A DNA stretch of 46,930 nucleotides, taken from NCBI GenBank assembly GCA_040357565.1, contig JBDODJ010000084.1. One strand, 5' to 3'. The notes under the pieces were generated by a model that worked only from the letters and a program-made list of their open reading frames with translations, ran no database searches and was not told the origin of the DNA. Origin of the DNA: Cercozoa sp. M6MM (Eukaryota; Endomyxa: Ascetosporea). Of this stretch, positions 11,301-22,484 are shown one piece after another. Position 1 is the stretch's first letter. Every line of letters begins with the position of its first letter. The position numbers and the translations under genes are program-made.

Positions 11301-13164
11301 TCGTGTACACTCGTAGGTGCCGCAACCAGAGGAGACAGGTGACGGTGCACAGATGGTACCACGCTTTTTATATCCTTGCTGTCTGTACCATCTGATGCTT
11401 GTGTGTATGATAGATCCTGCGATGGCAGTACCGCACGATCAGTCGCGGCGACACCTCTCTGCTGGCACAACTGCGACACGACTTTCCACATGTCTCTCTG
11501 GACGACTATGGTACCACACACACACGCACACACACACACAGAGGTACACACGAAAAGGAAACCTCCCCTGTATACGTGTAGTCTCCTTTCACTTCTTGCG
11601 TCAGTGGACGCGTCTGCCACTCGACAGTACTCTCTCTTCCTCTGTCTGTTGCTGTCATGTCTGTCTGTCTTGTGTATGCCTGCACACACGCAGGTGTCCT
11701 GGCACGACACCGTGCCCAGCTGCCGATGGGAAGACGACTGCGACGCGACCTCTCCCAAGTGGTCGACTCCTACCTGTACTCTGTACCTGCACGTGACAAC
11801 TTACCTATGGTACGTGTGTGTGCTGTTGCACAGTTCAAGGAAGGAACGATCCCACTCTCTGTCACGTTCCCGTTCCTTCACGGTACGTACTGGGAACATA
11901 CGTATTGTGAGCATGAGTGTATGTATTGTGCCTCCTACCACTGTTTGCAGGAAAGTTGGCACAGCGAGCAAGACGAGTCCTTGCTCCAGGCTGACCACGG
12001 CGACGGGCACAGCGACGAGGCTTGGCTGTCGCCACAGTGGCCATCGGCGACACTGGTCGGTGCCTGGGCACGCCACGGCGGTGTTCCTGTCACCGAGAAG
12101 GTGTGTATATATTCCTCCCATGTCACAGCCCCTGCTTTTTCGTTTATATCTGTGTGAGTTTGTTGCAGGTCTTTGTGCATGCCAAGGTAATGATCGTGGA
12201 TGATCGTGTCGCCATCATCGGCAGTGCCAACCTTAATGACCGTACCATCACTCTTCTGCATCCTTCTCTTGTGTGCGTGAGGTGGGTTTCCATAGGCTCA
12301 CTGCTGGGATCAAGAGACTCCGAGTGTACTGCAATCTCTGCTGTCTTTTGTGATGTTTATCCCCTGTACCCAGCATATGTGTCTGTGTTGTCTTGTGCAG
12401 TGGCCGTTGTGGTCGAAGACGAAGACATCGTGCCGTCCTTCTTCGCCAATCGACGCATCGCTGTGGCTCGGTACCCTCACGTTTCTGTCCGGTGATTTTG
12501 CACATCCCGGTATGTGTGTTACTGCACTGTTGTTGATGTGCGCGTCGACACAGTGCAGTGCGCGATTTGCGACTGCGCTTGTGGCAAGAGCACCTCGGTG
12601 TACCCGATGAGACAGGTACAAACAACAACCCTCTGCCCCTGCTGCATACTCACTCGACTATCTTTGTGCCATCTACCCTCAGTGCCATCGCTGGTCGATG
12701 TCGGGACCGACGACGTCTACCATGGTAAGCCAGCAAGTGATAACTGCGCATGCTCATGTTGTATGCTATACCACCCAGGGGTATGGCGTGCCACTGCCCT
12801 TCGCAACACGCGGTTGTTCGAGCGTGTCTTCCCGAGCATTGCTTCCGATCGCTGGCGCACGTTGGAGGAGGTTCGAAAATCCCATGCTTGTCGGCACACA
12901 CATGCCGTATGTCATACGATGTTTCGCAGTGGCGTCGTGTCGGAGGTTTCGACGTGCCTCCGCGTGCCAACACCGACGGCACCGAGCTCAATCAAGTGCG
13001 AGGAACGCTTTGCATGGTACTGTTTTTTCTTGCTTTTGCCTGTTTTGGTGGGTGATCGCGTGAATTGTGACGGTTTCGAGCAGCACCCACTCATGCACTG
13101 CTGCGATGACGACGTCGGACGAGCACCGCTGGCTTTCTTGCTTGGCAACTCGGCCTTCCAGTAG
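7104..13164 (+). CDS. Phospholipase D with N-terminal Cys-rich modules
   Basis: PLD hydrolyses phosphatidylcholine to phosphatidic acid. The gene has about 30 exons. The N-terminal part is Ser/Glu-rich (SLANESSSDTEHG, then VPPLERPQSARAV). Two Cys-rich modules follow: RAYCSWC with CGECLYRTLPCQWC (7940-8165), and TAWCSWC with CSRCGGRTVLCLTC (8485-8850). The catalytic part opens RSFAPVRRHVRGEFIVDG, the hallmark start of PLD1/PLD-zeta enzymes, then KRRIFVSFWHCNDRVYLRRF and RKAEQGVRIYI. The first HKD motif is HHQKFVVVDD near 10070, followed by DYYNPHVVRP and RMPWHDLAVRLNG. The middle has AEHFIYIEQQYIASSLAG and ILRWQYRTISRG. The second HKD is VFVHAKVMIVDD with IIGSANLNDRT (12170-12250), then VVVEDEDIV and LRLWQEHLGV. 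It ends HCCDDDVGRAPLAF...SAFQ at 13164. No PX or PH domain was recognised. The start is uncertain; ATGs at 7131 and 7341 are alternatives. Confidence 0.9.
8349..8391 (+). repeat. (TG)n microsatellite in PLD intron
   Basis: A pure TG run inside the intron between the two Cys-rich modules of the PLD gene. It ends directly in the TTAG acceptor, so the repeat replaces the polypyrimidine tract. Confidence 0.9.
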
Positions 13165-13516
13165 TCGCGCCGGTCTCAGTCACCACCTACCTACATCGGC
13201 CGCTCGCTTCGGAGTAAAGCCGACCGAACCCGTTCCCATAAACCTTCGCTTCTAGCCCCATCGGCTCGGGAGACACGAGCTCGAGACGAGATGTTTTCGT
13301 TTGCGTTGAGTTACTATTTATTCACTTTAGCGCTCGGAAGGACCCACCCATCACTGCACGGCAACTTGTAACGTAACGTGGTAAGATGCATCGCATGCCG
13401 CATGCGATACGATACGAATTTGATTCACGGATGGATAAGACACGCGACGATGTTGAGCCGCGCAACCTCAGTTCGCTCAAGTTGCCGCACGTTCACTACA
13501 AGAGCGTAGGTTTCGT
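13165..13516. other. Short intergenic between convergent genes
   Basis: It lies between the PLD stop and the methyltransferase stop. An open plus-strand frame from 13386 runs across into the methyltransferase terminal exon but has no protein-like character, so it was not called. Confidence 0.4.
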
Positions 13517-15176
13517 TTACGAACTCGAACTGTGTCGCTGTAGGTCACTGAAACACGAGTCGTCAAGTGTTTCGGGCAAGAGTTGTTTGCGCGTTCCGAC
13601 GACGGTGGTTTCGTTACGCCCGTTAGTCATGAGCCACTACACGTACCATACGTGTTTATAAGAATTAATATATATATATATATGTATAGTGCTACGCGAC
13701 TGCGCACGTTGTCAAATTGCTGCGACAGCGCCGCGCGAACTTCGTGTTCGTAGAGTTTCTTGAGACCCTTGTTCATGAACTTGAGTGTCAAGACAAGCAC
13801 GGCACCAGGTCGCATCTGCGGTGCCAGCAGCTGCACTTGTCGGCAGCTCTGCAAACAGACATGTTGAGCTCGTATCCCAACATATAGCAACCTTCGTCCA
13901 CAACGTACAATGCGCGGATCGATGTTCATGTCGCACACGATGATATCAAACGGCGCAGTTTGTGCCAGCTCTTCTGAGTAGAGCACCTTTTGCACTCGTC
14001 TGTAGTTCAGTCCACACGTCTCAAACAATGCATGGGTACATCAGACAGAGGCGGGCGAGAGCGAGGTTACTGCTGCAGGTGCACGACGGTGGCGTTGTCG
14101 TTGGCAGCCAGACGTCGCACCTCGGCTAGATCGATTTGGGCCGGATCGATCGCAACGACGCGACTGCCGGGACCGGCGATTCTGGCCAGGCACGTCGTCC
14201 AGCCGCCCGGTGCCGCACCTATCGCACACGTTTATTGCAAGTACAGCCAGGTAACAAAGCACCGGTACCTACATCAACGGCACGCAAAGTCGAAGGTAAC
14301 TCAATGCCAAAGTCTTCGCACACTTCGCGCAACTTGAACTGCGCGCGACACACAGCGTTTCGCGTGGCTTCTTCGCGCTCTATAGACCTCTGCCTGTCCA
14401 TCATCACAGTGACGTTTCCAGCATGTCATAGCAAATATAACAAGTGTCTGGGGCACATAGGGACGCAGCATACTTGTTTTGCCACTGGGCAGCCACGCAA
14501 ACGCCAAGGTAGTCGCGGTCGAACATGCGAGCACACATGAAAACGCGATCGAAACTGGAGGGCGACAAGGACACGCCGTTTTGGTACAGTGTCTCGGCCA
14601 CCTGCATCACTCTAAGCACAACTGACAGAGTGAGTTAGCAAGTTTATGATGATGTACGTGCGACGTGCTTACCGATTGGTGGGGCGTGCTTGCACGCGCC
14701 ACTTGTTTGATTCGGCAAACACATCGACGCCGTTGTTGGCCTCCTGCAGTGCAGCGCGCGCCTGTTCGAAGTTGTCCACGGCATTGTCCACAATGGCATC
14801 GACTGCAAAGCATGCACATCGTACACAAATTGAGGTACATAAATATGCGTACGATACCCCTGTAAATGCCGTGGATAAAGCGCGGCACAGTGTGGTGCGA
14901 CCAAACGCGCTCCATCAGCGTCTCGAGATTCTCGCGCTTTTGCATGCGCAAAAAGATGCTACAGGACGCGGAAATCAAGACCAGTGTGCGGACATTAGAG
15001 CTTATAATATTCCAAAGTCTGAGTACAGTCTGTGATCCATCTCTTGTTCAATCACTTCGCACTGCACGTCAGCTCCAAAGTAGTCGCTCACGAAGCGACG
15101 CTTCAATCGCGCAGCTTCAAAACATCACTTCTCGTTTCAGTCAGCAGAAGATTGGGTCAATCGCCTCGCGTACCAT
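13517..15176 (-). CDS. FtsJ-type RNA 2'-O-methyltransferase
   Basis: SAM-dependent methyltransferase of the RrmJ/FtsJ fold. Minus-strand exons, 5' to 3': RLKRRFVSDYFGADVQCEV, MQKRENLETLMERVW, DAIVDNAVDNFEQARAAL, VMQVAETLYQNGVSLSPS, then REEATRNAV...LPSTLRAVDV. The SAM-binding loop GAAPGGWTTCLARIAGPGS follows (near 14215-14150), then VVAIDPAQIDLAEVRRLA. The catalytic Asp is in FDIIVCDMNIDPRIV, a second core residue is the Lys of GAVLVLTLKFMNKG, and the last is the Glu of NGRNETTVVGTRKQ. Together with an upstream Lys, these match the K-D-K-E tetrad of FtsJ enzymes. The final exon joins NVRSR to WLMTNGRNETT and stops at 13517-13519. The 5' end is unresolved: ATG 15176 is followed at once by a GTAC donor, and possible coding exons continue upstream to about 15760. 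The target (rRNA, tRNA or cap) cannot be told. Confidence 0.82.
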
Positions 15177-15808
15177 GTGAAGACTGCGTGAGTACAATCA
15201 AATCTGGCACGTAGCATTCACGTGTTCTACGCGCAAATAAATAACCGTCCAATATAGTGAGGGTGCATAGTACACAACTCACCTTTTGGTCGTGCGCACA
15301 ACAACCGGAGAAACCATCGTTAATGACTATGATTAGGTTCCAGTCTGTGCTTGCTTCTAGCGATAGTGAGCTGTTTAAACCAGAGTCTCTATAAATGTCT
15401 GTATCGCGTAGTATTGCTTCCCTCACTGATTATCATCTTCTTGATGCAACAACATGGAAAAAACAAACAATGGGTTATTTTGAAACAAAATCGCATCAAT
15501 TGCTCATTGCCGAGTCAAGTAAATGGTGCGGTCGATCGGCAAAACCTGCGCCCACTCATGTAGTACCTTGTATTGTTTTTGTCAACCTGACTCCGAATCA
15601 ATCCCCTGAGCCAAAAACTTTGGTTGGGTGCTGTTGTACGACGTGTACGGCGAATCCACGTGCCCTCAGTGCACTAAAACACGAGTGGGTGTGTCTGGTG
15701 TCACCAAAAACGCTTAGGCGACGCGTGGCGTCGAGAAACAGTATTTTCATGTCGTCCCGGCAACATGATCTCTTTATTATTTTTTGATGCAGCTTCTGTT
15801 TGTGCAGC
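15177..15808. other. Divergent spacer, possible 5' exons of the methyltransferase
   Basis: On the minus strand, 15424-15284 reads REAILRDTDIYRDSG and DWNLIIVINDGFSGCCAHDQK, ending at a GTGAGT donor. Further upstream, around 15750-15600, a frame starts MKILFLDATRRLSVFG and continues to HVVQQHPTK. These could be N-terminal exons of the methyltransferase, but reading phase is not maintained by eye and the third codon positions are less GC-rich than in confirmed exons. The spacer must also hold the TBC gene promoter. Confidence 0.3.
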
Positions 15809-18356
15809 ATGGAGCCACCTGCGGCCCAGGACACCTGCAGTTCAACGGGTGTTTTTCGCACCAACAACGCTGATAGTCGGTACCCCATTCGCTTTCCCCG
15901 CCACTGTTTGTGGTTTATGTCTGTTGTACTGTTGTACATAGGCGCTCGAGCGTCAGTAGCGTGCGTTCACATCGCATCACGTCCATGCTGCGCGAGCGAA
16001 AGTGTTCGTCAGGCTCTTCCATCTACTGTGTCGACGGCGACAAGGACTGCGAGAACGAGCAGCCGCAAGGAGACAGCGCCAACAAGGACCCCAAGGATTC
16101 CAAGGACCCCAAGGACGAGCAGACAGACGAAACCTCTGCCGAGGCGAAAAGTCCGCACGAAGACTGTTCTCACTCAGGCCCGCCATCAACGCAGGGCCGG
16201 TCCGAGCAGCAGGAGGCCGAAATCACTGAAGTGAAAAGCGACACGGAGGATGCCGCCGGTGTCGAAAGAACAGAGCTCGCCGAAAGCGAGGCCAAAGCAA
16301 GCGAAGACAACGAAGCGGTCGCGGAAGCTGACGAAACTGAAGTCGTCGAGACCACCGAGGAGCCGAAAGTGTCAGACTCGCCGAAATCGAAACAGTCGGA
16401 AAGCACACCCGTCGTCTCCGGTGGCACGCAACAGGTTTCCAATCACGCGCGCAGTGCGACGCAATCCTCTTCTTCCTTTCTGGTATTCATTCCAGTTATT
16501 TTCAGTCCTGTGTATTTCGTTTTCGCTTGTCTTTGTTTTAATTTGTTTTAAATTCGCTACTACAACTTTTGGCAGCGTTTCTTGGGTTCTGCTAGCGTTT
16601 CTCATTTCTGGATGTTCTTTTCTCCGTTTTAATGCGAGTGGCCATGCCGTGGCATGGGAGCACATGCATCAACCCCTTGCTCCCATCGTCACTGGCCTTG
16701 TCGAAAGAAGCGATTTCGCCGCTGTGTGGCGCGATTTTTGCGAAAGTTTCGCTTTGGTGCTGTTTTGACTCGAGCCCAGTCTCAGTCGGAGGTTTCGAGT
16801 GAAGCTTCGAGTGAAAAGGGCCAACGCTCGGTGGTTGTGACTGTTGCTGCTCGCACACCGACCGTGTCGCGAGCTCAGATTTCGTCTGTTTCGCACATCG
16901 TTGAGATTCCTCACTTTTTCACGTTGCAGCAACGCTCGGCGGCGACGGCCAGCGCTTCCACCGGCACGGCCGTCTCCTCGCTCGTGTTCGACCGCTACGG
17001 CTTCGTGTGCGAGGTCGACGACGATGAGCTTGACGATAAGCCGCACATGGGTGCCACGCGCAACACCAAGGGCAACGCCATCAAGTCGATGCGATCGCAC
17101 AACCTTCGCGTGGAACAGTGGCAGAAAGTCGTCTCAAAGTGGGAAGTCTGGCGCAGGCGTCGGCCCAAACAGGTGCGTGTTGGTGTATTGTTGTTTTTAA
17201 TAGAGTATGTTGGTTTCTGTGTAGCTCAAGGCACTTGTGCGAGGTGGTGTCTGCGACGAGGTGCGCGAGTTGGTCTGGCGACGCCTCACCGACAGTGACG
17301 AAGTGCTGGCGCAAAATCGGGGCGAGTACCAGCGACTGTTGCAAGCGGCAAACGCTGCCTCAGAAGCTGCTGACAGGGAGGAGGAAAAGGTAGCGCTTTC
17401 TCTGACGACATCTGTTTGTGTTTGTTACCTCTGTGGATTAATACCCACAGCAAGACCCGTCGCAGCGGAAGCGCCGACGAGACGAACGAATTGAGAACGT
17501 CATCGCTCGTGACATTCACCGAACCTTTCCACAAAACCGTTTGTTTTCCGTCGGCTTGCTCGTTTCGAACGACGGCAGCGGCGACCAGCAGGACCTCGGT
17601 CTGATCGGACAGCAGACCTTGTTCAACGTGCTTCGCGCCTACGCCATCGCTGATCCCGATTTAGGTTACTGCCAGGGCATGGTACTTTGCTTCTGCTTCT
17701 GCTACATCCGCGTGTGTTGATACACGCACGTTGTGTGTTGCGCAGGGCTTCATCGCTGCGATGTTGCTCATGTTCATGCCGGAAGAAAACGCTTTTTGGA
17801 CGTTGTCGCAGCTGATTCGTGATCCACGCTACCACATGCGTCCGCTGTTCATGCCGCACGTTCCAGGACAGCACGAGCGCTTCTTTGTGCTCAAGCGATT
17901 GATGAGGAAGTTTGTGCCCAAAGTCTCGCGCCTCTTCGACAACTCCGGTGTCGACCCGGCCATGTACGCCAGCGGCTGGCTGTCCACGCACTTTCTGTAC
18001 GATTTACCGTTCGGCGCGGCGCTTCGCGTCTGGGACGTCTTCATGAGCGAAGGTGAAAAAGCGATCTTCCGTGTCGCCCTTGGCGTTCTAAAGGTAGAGA
18101 GCTTTTAGGCTACTAGGTCTTTTGTTTGCAGAAGTTCATGTGTGTGCTTGTGCTGTAGCTCGCTCAACCGTCCCTGCTTAGTGCAGGCGAGGGTCTTGAG
18201 AATGTGCTTCCTGCGATTAAACGTTTTCAGCAGCGTGAACTCGCGAAAGAGGCTGTTGTCGATCGTCTATTTGAAGTCGCGTTCAAGATCAAGCTGAAGC
18301 GAAAGCACGTTCTGGATGCGCAGAGGGAGTGGAGACAAATGCAAATGCAAAGGTGA
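15809..18356 (+). CDS. TBC-domain Rab GTPase-activating protein
   Basis: Seven exons. The N-terminal ~230 residues (MEPPAAQDTCSSTG, then exon 2 from 15942 to about 16482) are Ser/Glu/Lys-rich, highly acidic and probably disordered. A long intron of about 300 bp follows. The next exon carries SLVFDRYGFVCEVDDDELD, then EQWQKVVSKWEVWRRRRPK, typical of the lead-in to a TBC domain, then LKALVRGGVCDEVRELVWRR. The arginine finger is in IARDIHRTFPQN and the glutamine finger in DLGYCQGM, both intact, so the protein should accelerate Rab GTP hydrolysis. LLMFMPEENAFWTLSQLI, YASGWLSTHFLYDLPFGAAL and VWDVFMSEGEKAIF complete the helical domain. The tail is basic and helical, ending WRQMQMQR at TGA 18354-18356. 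The length, about 590 residues, fits. The Rab substrate is unknown. Confidence 0.93.
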
Positions 18357-19036
18357 TTTCGTTCAGGACCGACGGACTAGAGGCTTTCCGCAGCGCGAGA
18401 CGTCGCGTCAGTTGCGTTGGCGACTAGTAGTAGAGTGTTTGTTTATCGTCCTGGCATTTGCGTTGAGTTTCACGTCAGTTACATGTGCTGCAGGGAGCTA
18501 CCCACTCGAGCGTAGCACCCCAAGCACGTTACCGAAAAGAGTTTGCGGATGGCAGTCAGATATCTGTCACGTCTTGAACAGGCAGTGTAGACTGGTAAGT
18601 TGTGTAGACGTGAGACGCAACTGCAGTAGTACTCCAAGTGCGGATCAGCAAAACAAATCGATATCCGGCTATGTCCTAGATCGCTTGAAACTAGCTGAGA
18701 CCACACAGAACATAGTTTTCAGTGTTCGAGATGCCTTGCGCGGCTTAACTCGGCCTGTAGCTCTCAAAAATCCTCAAAAAGCTGCAGTCGTGATCAAACC
18801 CGCGCTGACCGGGATTTCTCGTTTTTTTCGAACCACAGTGCCTCTTTAGAGCTGAAAAGAGCACTCTGGTTGTAAATTAGTTGTTTACCTTTGTAGACCG
18901 AATTAAAGCCTATAAGGTGCACCAGGCAAGGAGAAATCGTTAAAAATACTGTTTTGGTGGCACACTCGGCAAACTGCGCGCGCTGAGGGTACGTGATCGT
19001 GTGATTTATCACTGATTGGTCACCACTCCATCTTTC
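18357..19036. other. Intergenic, with an unassigned open frame
   Basis: A plus-strand frame stays open from inside the TBC terminal exon to TAG near 18849 and contains a hydrophobic stretch (LFIVLAFALSFTSVTCAAG). Its codon use is unlike the neighbours and it has no start of its own outside the TBC gene, so it is probably 3' UTR. A GTGATT donor at the TBC stop could allow an alternative end. The rest holds the promoter of the next gene. Confidence 0.35.
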
Positions 19037-19882
19037 ATGATCGACTTGAACAACAACAACTTTGACTATGGTTAGTTCTACCCTCTTGACTAGTGTTGGT
19101 TGGTGTGTGGCTAGTGTGTGCTGGCCGTGTGTGCCTCAAAACCTTGTTTAAAACGTTGATATGTTGCTGAACAGACTGTCATTTCCAAGCTTGTGGACTT
19201 CGTCCACCACCCTCACCTTCCCCACTGGGGCCTTCCCCATCTCCACCTGCCGCGCCGCCTCCCTCGCTTCCGTTCGCGCTCGGCCCAGCGTCTGGCTGCA
19301 GTCGAGGCGGAACTGCGCCGCGCCGACGCGCACTTCATGCGTGTGCACCGCAGATACGCCTCGCTCGTGTTCGAGCAAGCGGCGGCGGGAGTGCGGCGCA
19401 TAGAGCAGCAGCTCGCAGTCCAACGTCGACTTGGCCAGCTGGTGGCCGCTCATGCCGCTCTTGTTGCGGCTCGTCTGTGTAATTTCAATTCCTTTTTCTC
19501 CCTGCTTTCGCTCTCGCTTTGACTTCCACCGTGCACTTCGACTTTCGCTTTACTTCTTGGCATTAGTTTCACTCTGTTGTTTCGCGCAGCGATGTTGGCC
19601 GAATACCGCAGCCTCGCCTGTGAACTGCCGCTCTGCGACCCTGTGACGTCCATTAAGCGGTACAGTACTTTTCATTTTCCCTGGGTCTTCCCTGATAACT
19701 TGGAACGCATGTTCCCTTTGAACAGACGCACTCAAGTCGTACGTGCCTGTGACACGGCTGGTGAGCGCGCCGCTCGCGCCTGCTTCGCCGTCAAGCGCGC
19801 TCAAGAGCAAGATGACCTGCCGTCCGACCTTGCCGAGGAGCTCGTGCGCGTGCAACTGGAGCTGCTTAGTCTCAAGCACTGA
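19037..19882 (+). CDS. Coiled-coil protein, unrecognised
   Basis: Exon 1 (19037-19070) reads MIDLNNNNFDY. Exon 2 (from 19174) reads TVISKLVDFVHHPHLPHW and then a long charged helix (QRLAAVEAELRRADAHF, FEQAAAGVRRIEQQLAVQRR) to 19472 or so. Exon 3 (from about 19590) reads MLAEYRSLACELPLCDPVTS, and exon 4 (19727-19882) reads TQVVRACDTAGERAARA to LELLSLKH, then stops. The Ala/Arg/Glu-rich heptad pattern predicts coiled coils, and a BAR-like or tethering-complex subunit is conceivable. Exons 3-4 join in phase. The join of exon 1 to exon 2 does not keep frame with the obvious sites, so the start may be wrong. No family is recognised. Confidence 0.55.
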
Positions 19883-20302
19883 GCCTCCCTCAACACAAGC
19901 TGTCTCCGCGTCTTGAACTGGAAAGTACTTTCCCCCTGAAAAACGCTGCACTAAATCAGCGGACAGCCTCTGTTTGACGCTTTTGCTGTTGCATTGGCGC
20001 TTTTGAATTGAATTAACCTACTGTGTACAGCGTTCTTCTTTCATTCTTACTGTGTCATTCGGCTCATGGGTTTCGTTTGACCTGGTTTCTTCAGGAGCTG
20101 AACCGACTCCCGACAGCGTGGTGATCACTAAGAGAATGTGCTTGTGATCAAAAACAGTGTGCATTTTGTCTGGCCTGTCTCATGGCCATGGCATTACCAC
20201 TGCGGGCCCCGCCGAATTCGCTCACGTTACTTCGTGGATACATTTATATCCTCCAGTGGCAGTGGGTAAGTTATTGTCTGGCCGTTCTTCCCTCGCCTAT
20301 CC
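19883..20302. other. Intergenic, no supported gene
   Basis: It holds the 3' end of the coiled-coil gene and the upstream region of a small gene. Nothing further is seen; the sequence is moderately AT-rich with short T runs. Confidence 0.4.
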
Positions 20303-20606
20303 ATGCGAGTGAAGACTCAAGCACGCGCGGTCCAAGCCGCTGAGGCACTAGCAGCACGATATGACGACAACAAGGTGCACCCATCTCCGTCCACTGTCGT
20401 GGTCGAGCGTCGACGGTGAACCGAACCACCTTCCGAGTCAGACGAGTCTAGCGACGGGAGCTCTTCTGCCGTGTCTGTCGCGCGTGCCACTTTCTCTCCC
20501 CCGTGACTTCGTGCGAACCGTCAATGAACGATACGCCGTTGGGTCGGTGAGCTCGCTTGCCGGCTTAACAATCTTCGACCCTAACGACGAAGCATCCGAC
20601 GCTTAG
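20303..20606 (+). CDS. Small gene, two reading-frame segments
   Basis: A frame starts MRVKTQARAVQAAEALAAR at 20303 and runs to TGA near 20417. A second frame to the right reads GALLPCLSRVPLSLPRDF and SVSSLAGLTIFDPNDEA, stopping at TAG 20604-20606. A very short intron (GTGAACC...CCGAG, 22 bp, or a slightly longer one from an upstream GT) would join them in phase into about 90 residues. In the first frame, sequence past the TGA is also protein-like (EPPSESDESSDGSSS). Small, unrecognised, and the joining is inference. Confidence 0.35.
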
Positions 20607-20817
20607 TTGTTTATCTAGAACATCTATCAATCAATGGCTTCTTGGCAATGCCTTCGCTTGTTTGTTTGCTTTTGCTGATGCGATAGTACTAGTCAATCAA
20701 TTCAATAACGTCACAGCGTGCTTACATCGTACGTATCAATTACGGCCGATCAGCGGCTACACGGCCGGGACAGACGGACGGGGAGAAAGAAACGAAAGTT
20801 GACGACGGCCGGGCGCG

Positions 20818-21138
20818 TCACCGCGGCGCCACGTCCGAGTCGGCGTCGTCGGGCTGCCTCGCGGATGAACGCAGCGCGCGGGCGTCGACCTTAACGGCCA
20901 CGATGGGCGGCTGCTGCGACAGCGTGCGCTTGAGCACGGCTGTAAGAGTCAAAGATACCCGGTGATTGTACATTAGGCAGCACAAACAGCACAAACAGCA
21001 CAAACAGCACACACAGAGACACAGAGACACAGAGACACAGAGACACAGACACAGACACAGACACAGACACAGACACAGACACAGACANNNNNNNNNNACA
21101 CAGACACAGACACAGACACAGACACAGACACAGACACA

Positions 21139-21177
<39 letters not shown>

Positions 21178-21576
21178 GATAGTGCACCCTTCTGCTGGTG
21201 GCGCAGCGTGTCGGCCAGACGCGGACGCAATCGCTGTTCAAGAGCGTCCCACAGCACCGCCGGCAGCAAGCACAGCGCCAGCGAGGGCAGCGCAATTGCC
21301 CTGTCCATACACATATATGTATATAGGTATGTACAACACACATACATATATATATATAAATATACACTATATATAATGTCGTACCAGAAGGAAGAGCTGC
21401 CAAACACGTGGCTTACGACGCCGCACATCTCGGGAGTGAAGGTGCACATAGTCTCGTACACCTGCACAAACAGGCAGGTCAAAACACATGCGCACACGAG
21501 ACAAGGTGTACCAGGAAGACTGCGAAGTAGGCAACAATGCCCGCAAAAGCCGACAGCAGCGACACTGCATTCCACT
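20818..21576 (-). CDS. P4-type phospholipid flippase, C-terminal fragment
   Basis: P4-ATPases move aminophospholipids to the cytosolic leaflet. Only the last four exons are present, on the minus strand. The first begins at the gap (21576) and reads WNAVSLLSAFAGIVAYFAVFL. The second is VYETMCTFTPEMCGVV then VFGSSSFW, the third LPSLALCLLPAVLWDALEQRL then RHQQK. The last (20818-20939) is AVLKRTLSQQPPIVAVKVD to SDVAPR and stop. The order of hydrophobic span, acidic loop, FGSSSFW, another span and a basic tail matches the C-terminal end of P4-ATPases, where SPSFW or SGVFW is typical. The catalytic part (DKTGT, nucleotide domain) should lie upstream, but the 100-N gap and the sequence beyond do not continue it. 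Introns are CA/TG-rich. Confidence 0.7.
20985..21174 (-). repeat. CA-rich low-complexity intron with 10-N gap
   Basis: On the plus strand there are four copies of an ACAAACAGC-like 9-mer, then ACACAG 6-mers, then (AC)n; on the gene's sense strand this is TG-rich. It lies in the last intron of the flippase gene and contains a 10-N gap at 21088-21097, so its true length is unknown. Confidence 0.85.
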
Positions 21577-21676
21577 NNNNNNNNNNNNNNNNNNNNNNNN
21601 NNNNNNNNNNNNNNNNNNNNNNNNNNNNNNNNNNNNNNNNNNNNNNNNNNNNNNNNNNNNNNNNNNNNNNNNNNNN
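21577..21676. other. Assembly gap (100 N)
   Basis: Exactly 100 N, the usual placeholder for a gap of unknown size. It is followed by a (TG)n run to 21722, which probably broke the assembly. The flippase gene enters the gap from the left and is not found on the right. Confidence 0.98.
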
Positions 21677-21725
<49 letters not shown>

Positions 21726-22484
21726 AAATTGGTTCGTCAAGCTTTGGGATGAAGGCAGGTGTATTTGTCTTGCCCCCAACCCCAGTGTCTGAGGGGATAA
21801 GGGCATAAGGGATCTGAAGTATGTTGAGGCTAGAGTCCCCTACCTGGGACTCACGAGGACCACCATAAACAATCGCAATGCTCCATCGCTGTGCAAGCGT
21901 TTTAAAGTAGTGAGGAACCAAACGTTAACAACAGTTTTACGTTTAGTGCGGACGCGATCAAACTCTCCTGCGAGGATGGTAGTTGCTGGTACGCTCGATA
22001 ATGTATCGGAATGTATGCTTCGGAGGCTGGAACGACCAAAAGATGCGTGTTATTGTGCAACCGCGCCAAAGACAACGTGAGAGAAGAGCTGCGAAAATCG
22101 TGGGCGTAAAACTCACTTTCTGCCCCATCTGAGCAAATTGCTATCGCATGTTGGTCTTACCTCGCCATTGAGCTCAATCAGTGGACAGTGGTACGCGCCT
22201 CTGACCCTGCAGTTTGTTACCTGCACCTGCACACAGAATTTGCGAAAGGAGCGTTTCTCTATCTGACTAGAAACCACCCCTCCCCAGGTATCTGAACAAC
22301 TTTTCTCTATCTGACTAGAAACCACCCCTCCCCAGGTATCTGAACAACTCAGTTGGTATCGCCGGTCGTCGCATGCGCAGTTACACGTCGCGGAGTAACA
22401 AAACACGCGTGGTCGTACTGCCGTGCAAGTGATACGGCATAGCGTTACTGGTTTCCATACCGTAACACAAGCGCTTGGATATTC
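21677..22484. other. Intergenic left flank of the transposon
   Basis: It begins with a (TG)n microsatellite beside the gap. No exon chain could be read on either strand. It contains a 48-bp tandem duplication and ends at the transposon target site. Confidence 0.4.
22254..22349. repeat. 48-bp perfect tandem duplication
   Basis: Two identical 48-bp units, 22254-22301 and 22302-22349, each with a pyrimidine-rich start (TTTCTCTATCTGAC) and a C-rich centre (CCACCCCTCCCCAGG). Perfect identity implies a recent duplication. No function is evident. Confidence 0.95.

Noticed and set aside
13386-13661. Open plus-strand frame starting MHRMPHAIRYEFDS
   Set aside because: Overlaps the terminal exon of the methyltransferase, whose NETTVVG motif is convincing.
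18316-18849. A 177-codon plus-strand frame overlapping the end of the TBC gene
   Set aside because: It starts inside the TBC terminal exon in another frame and its composition is unlike the neighbours; most likely 3' UTR.
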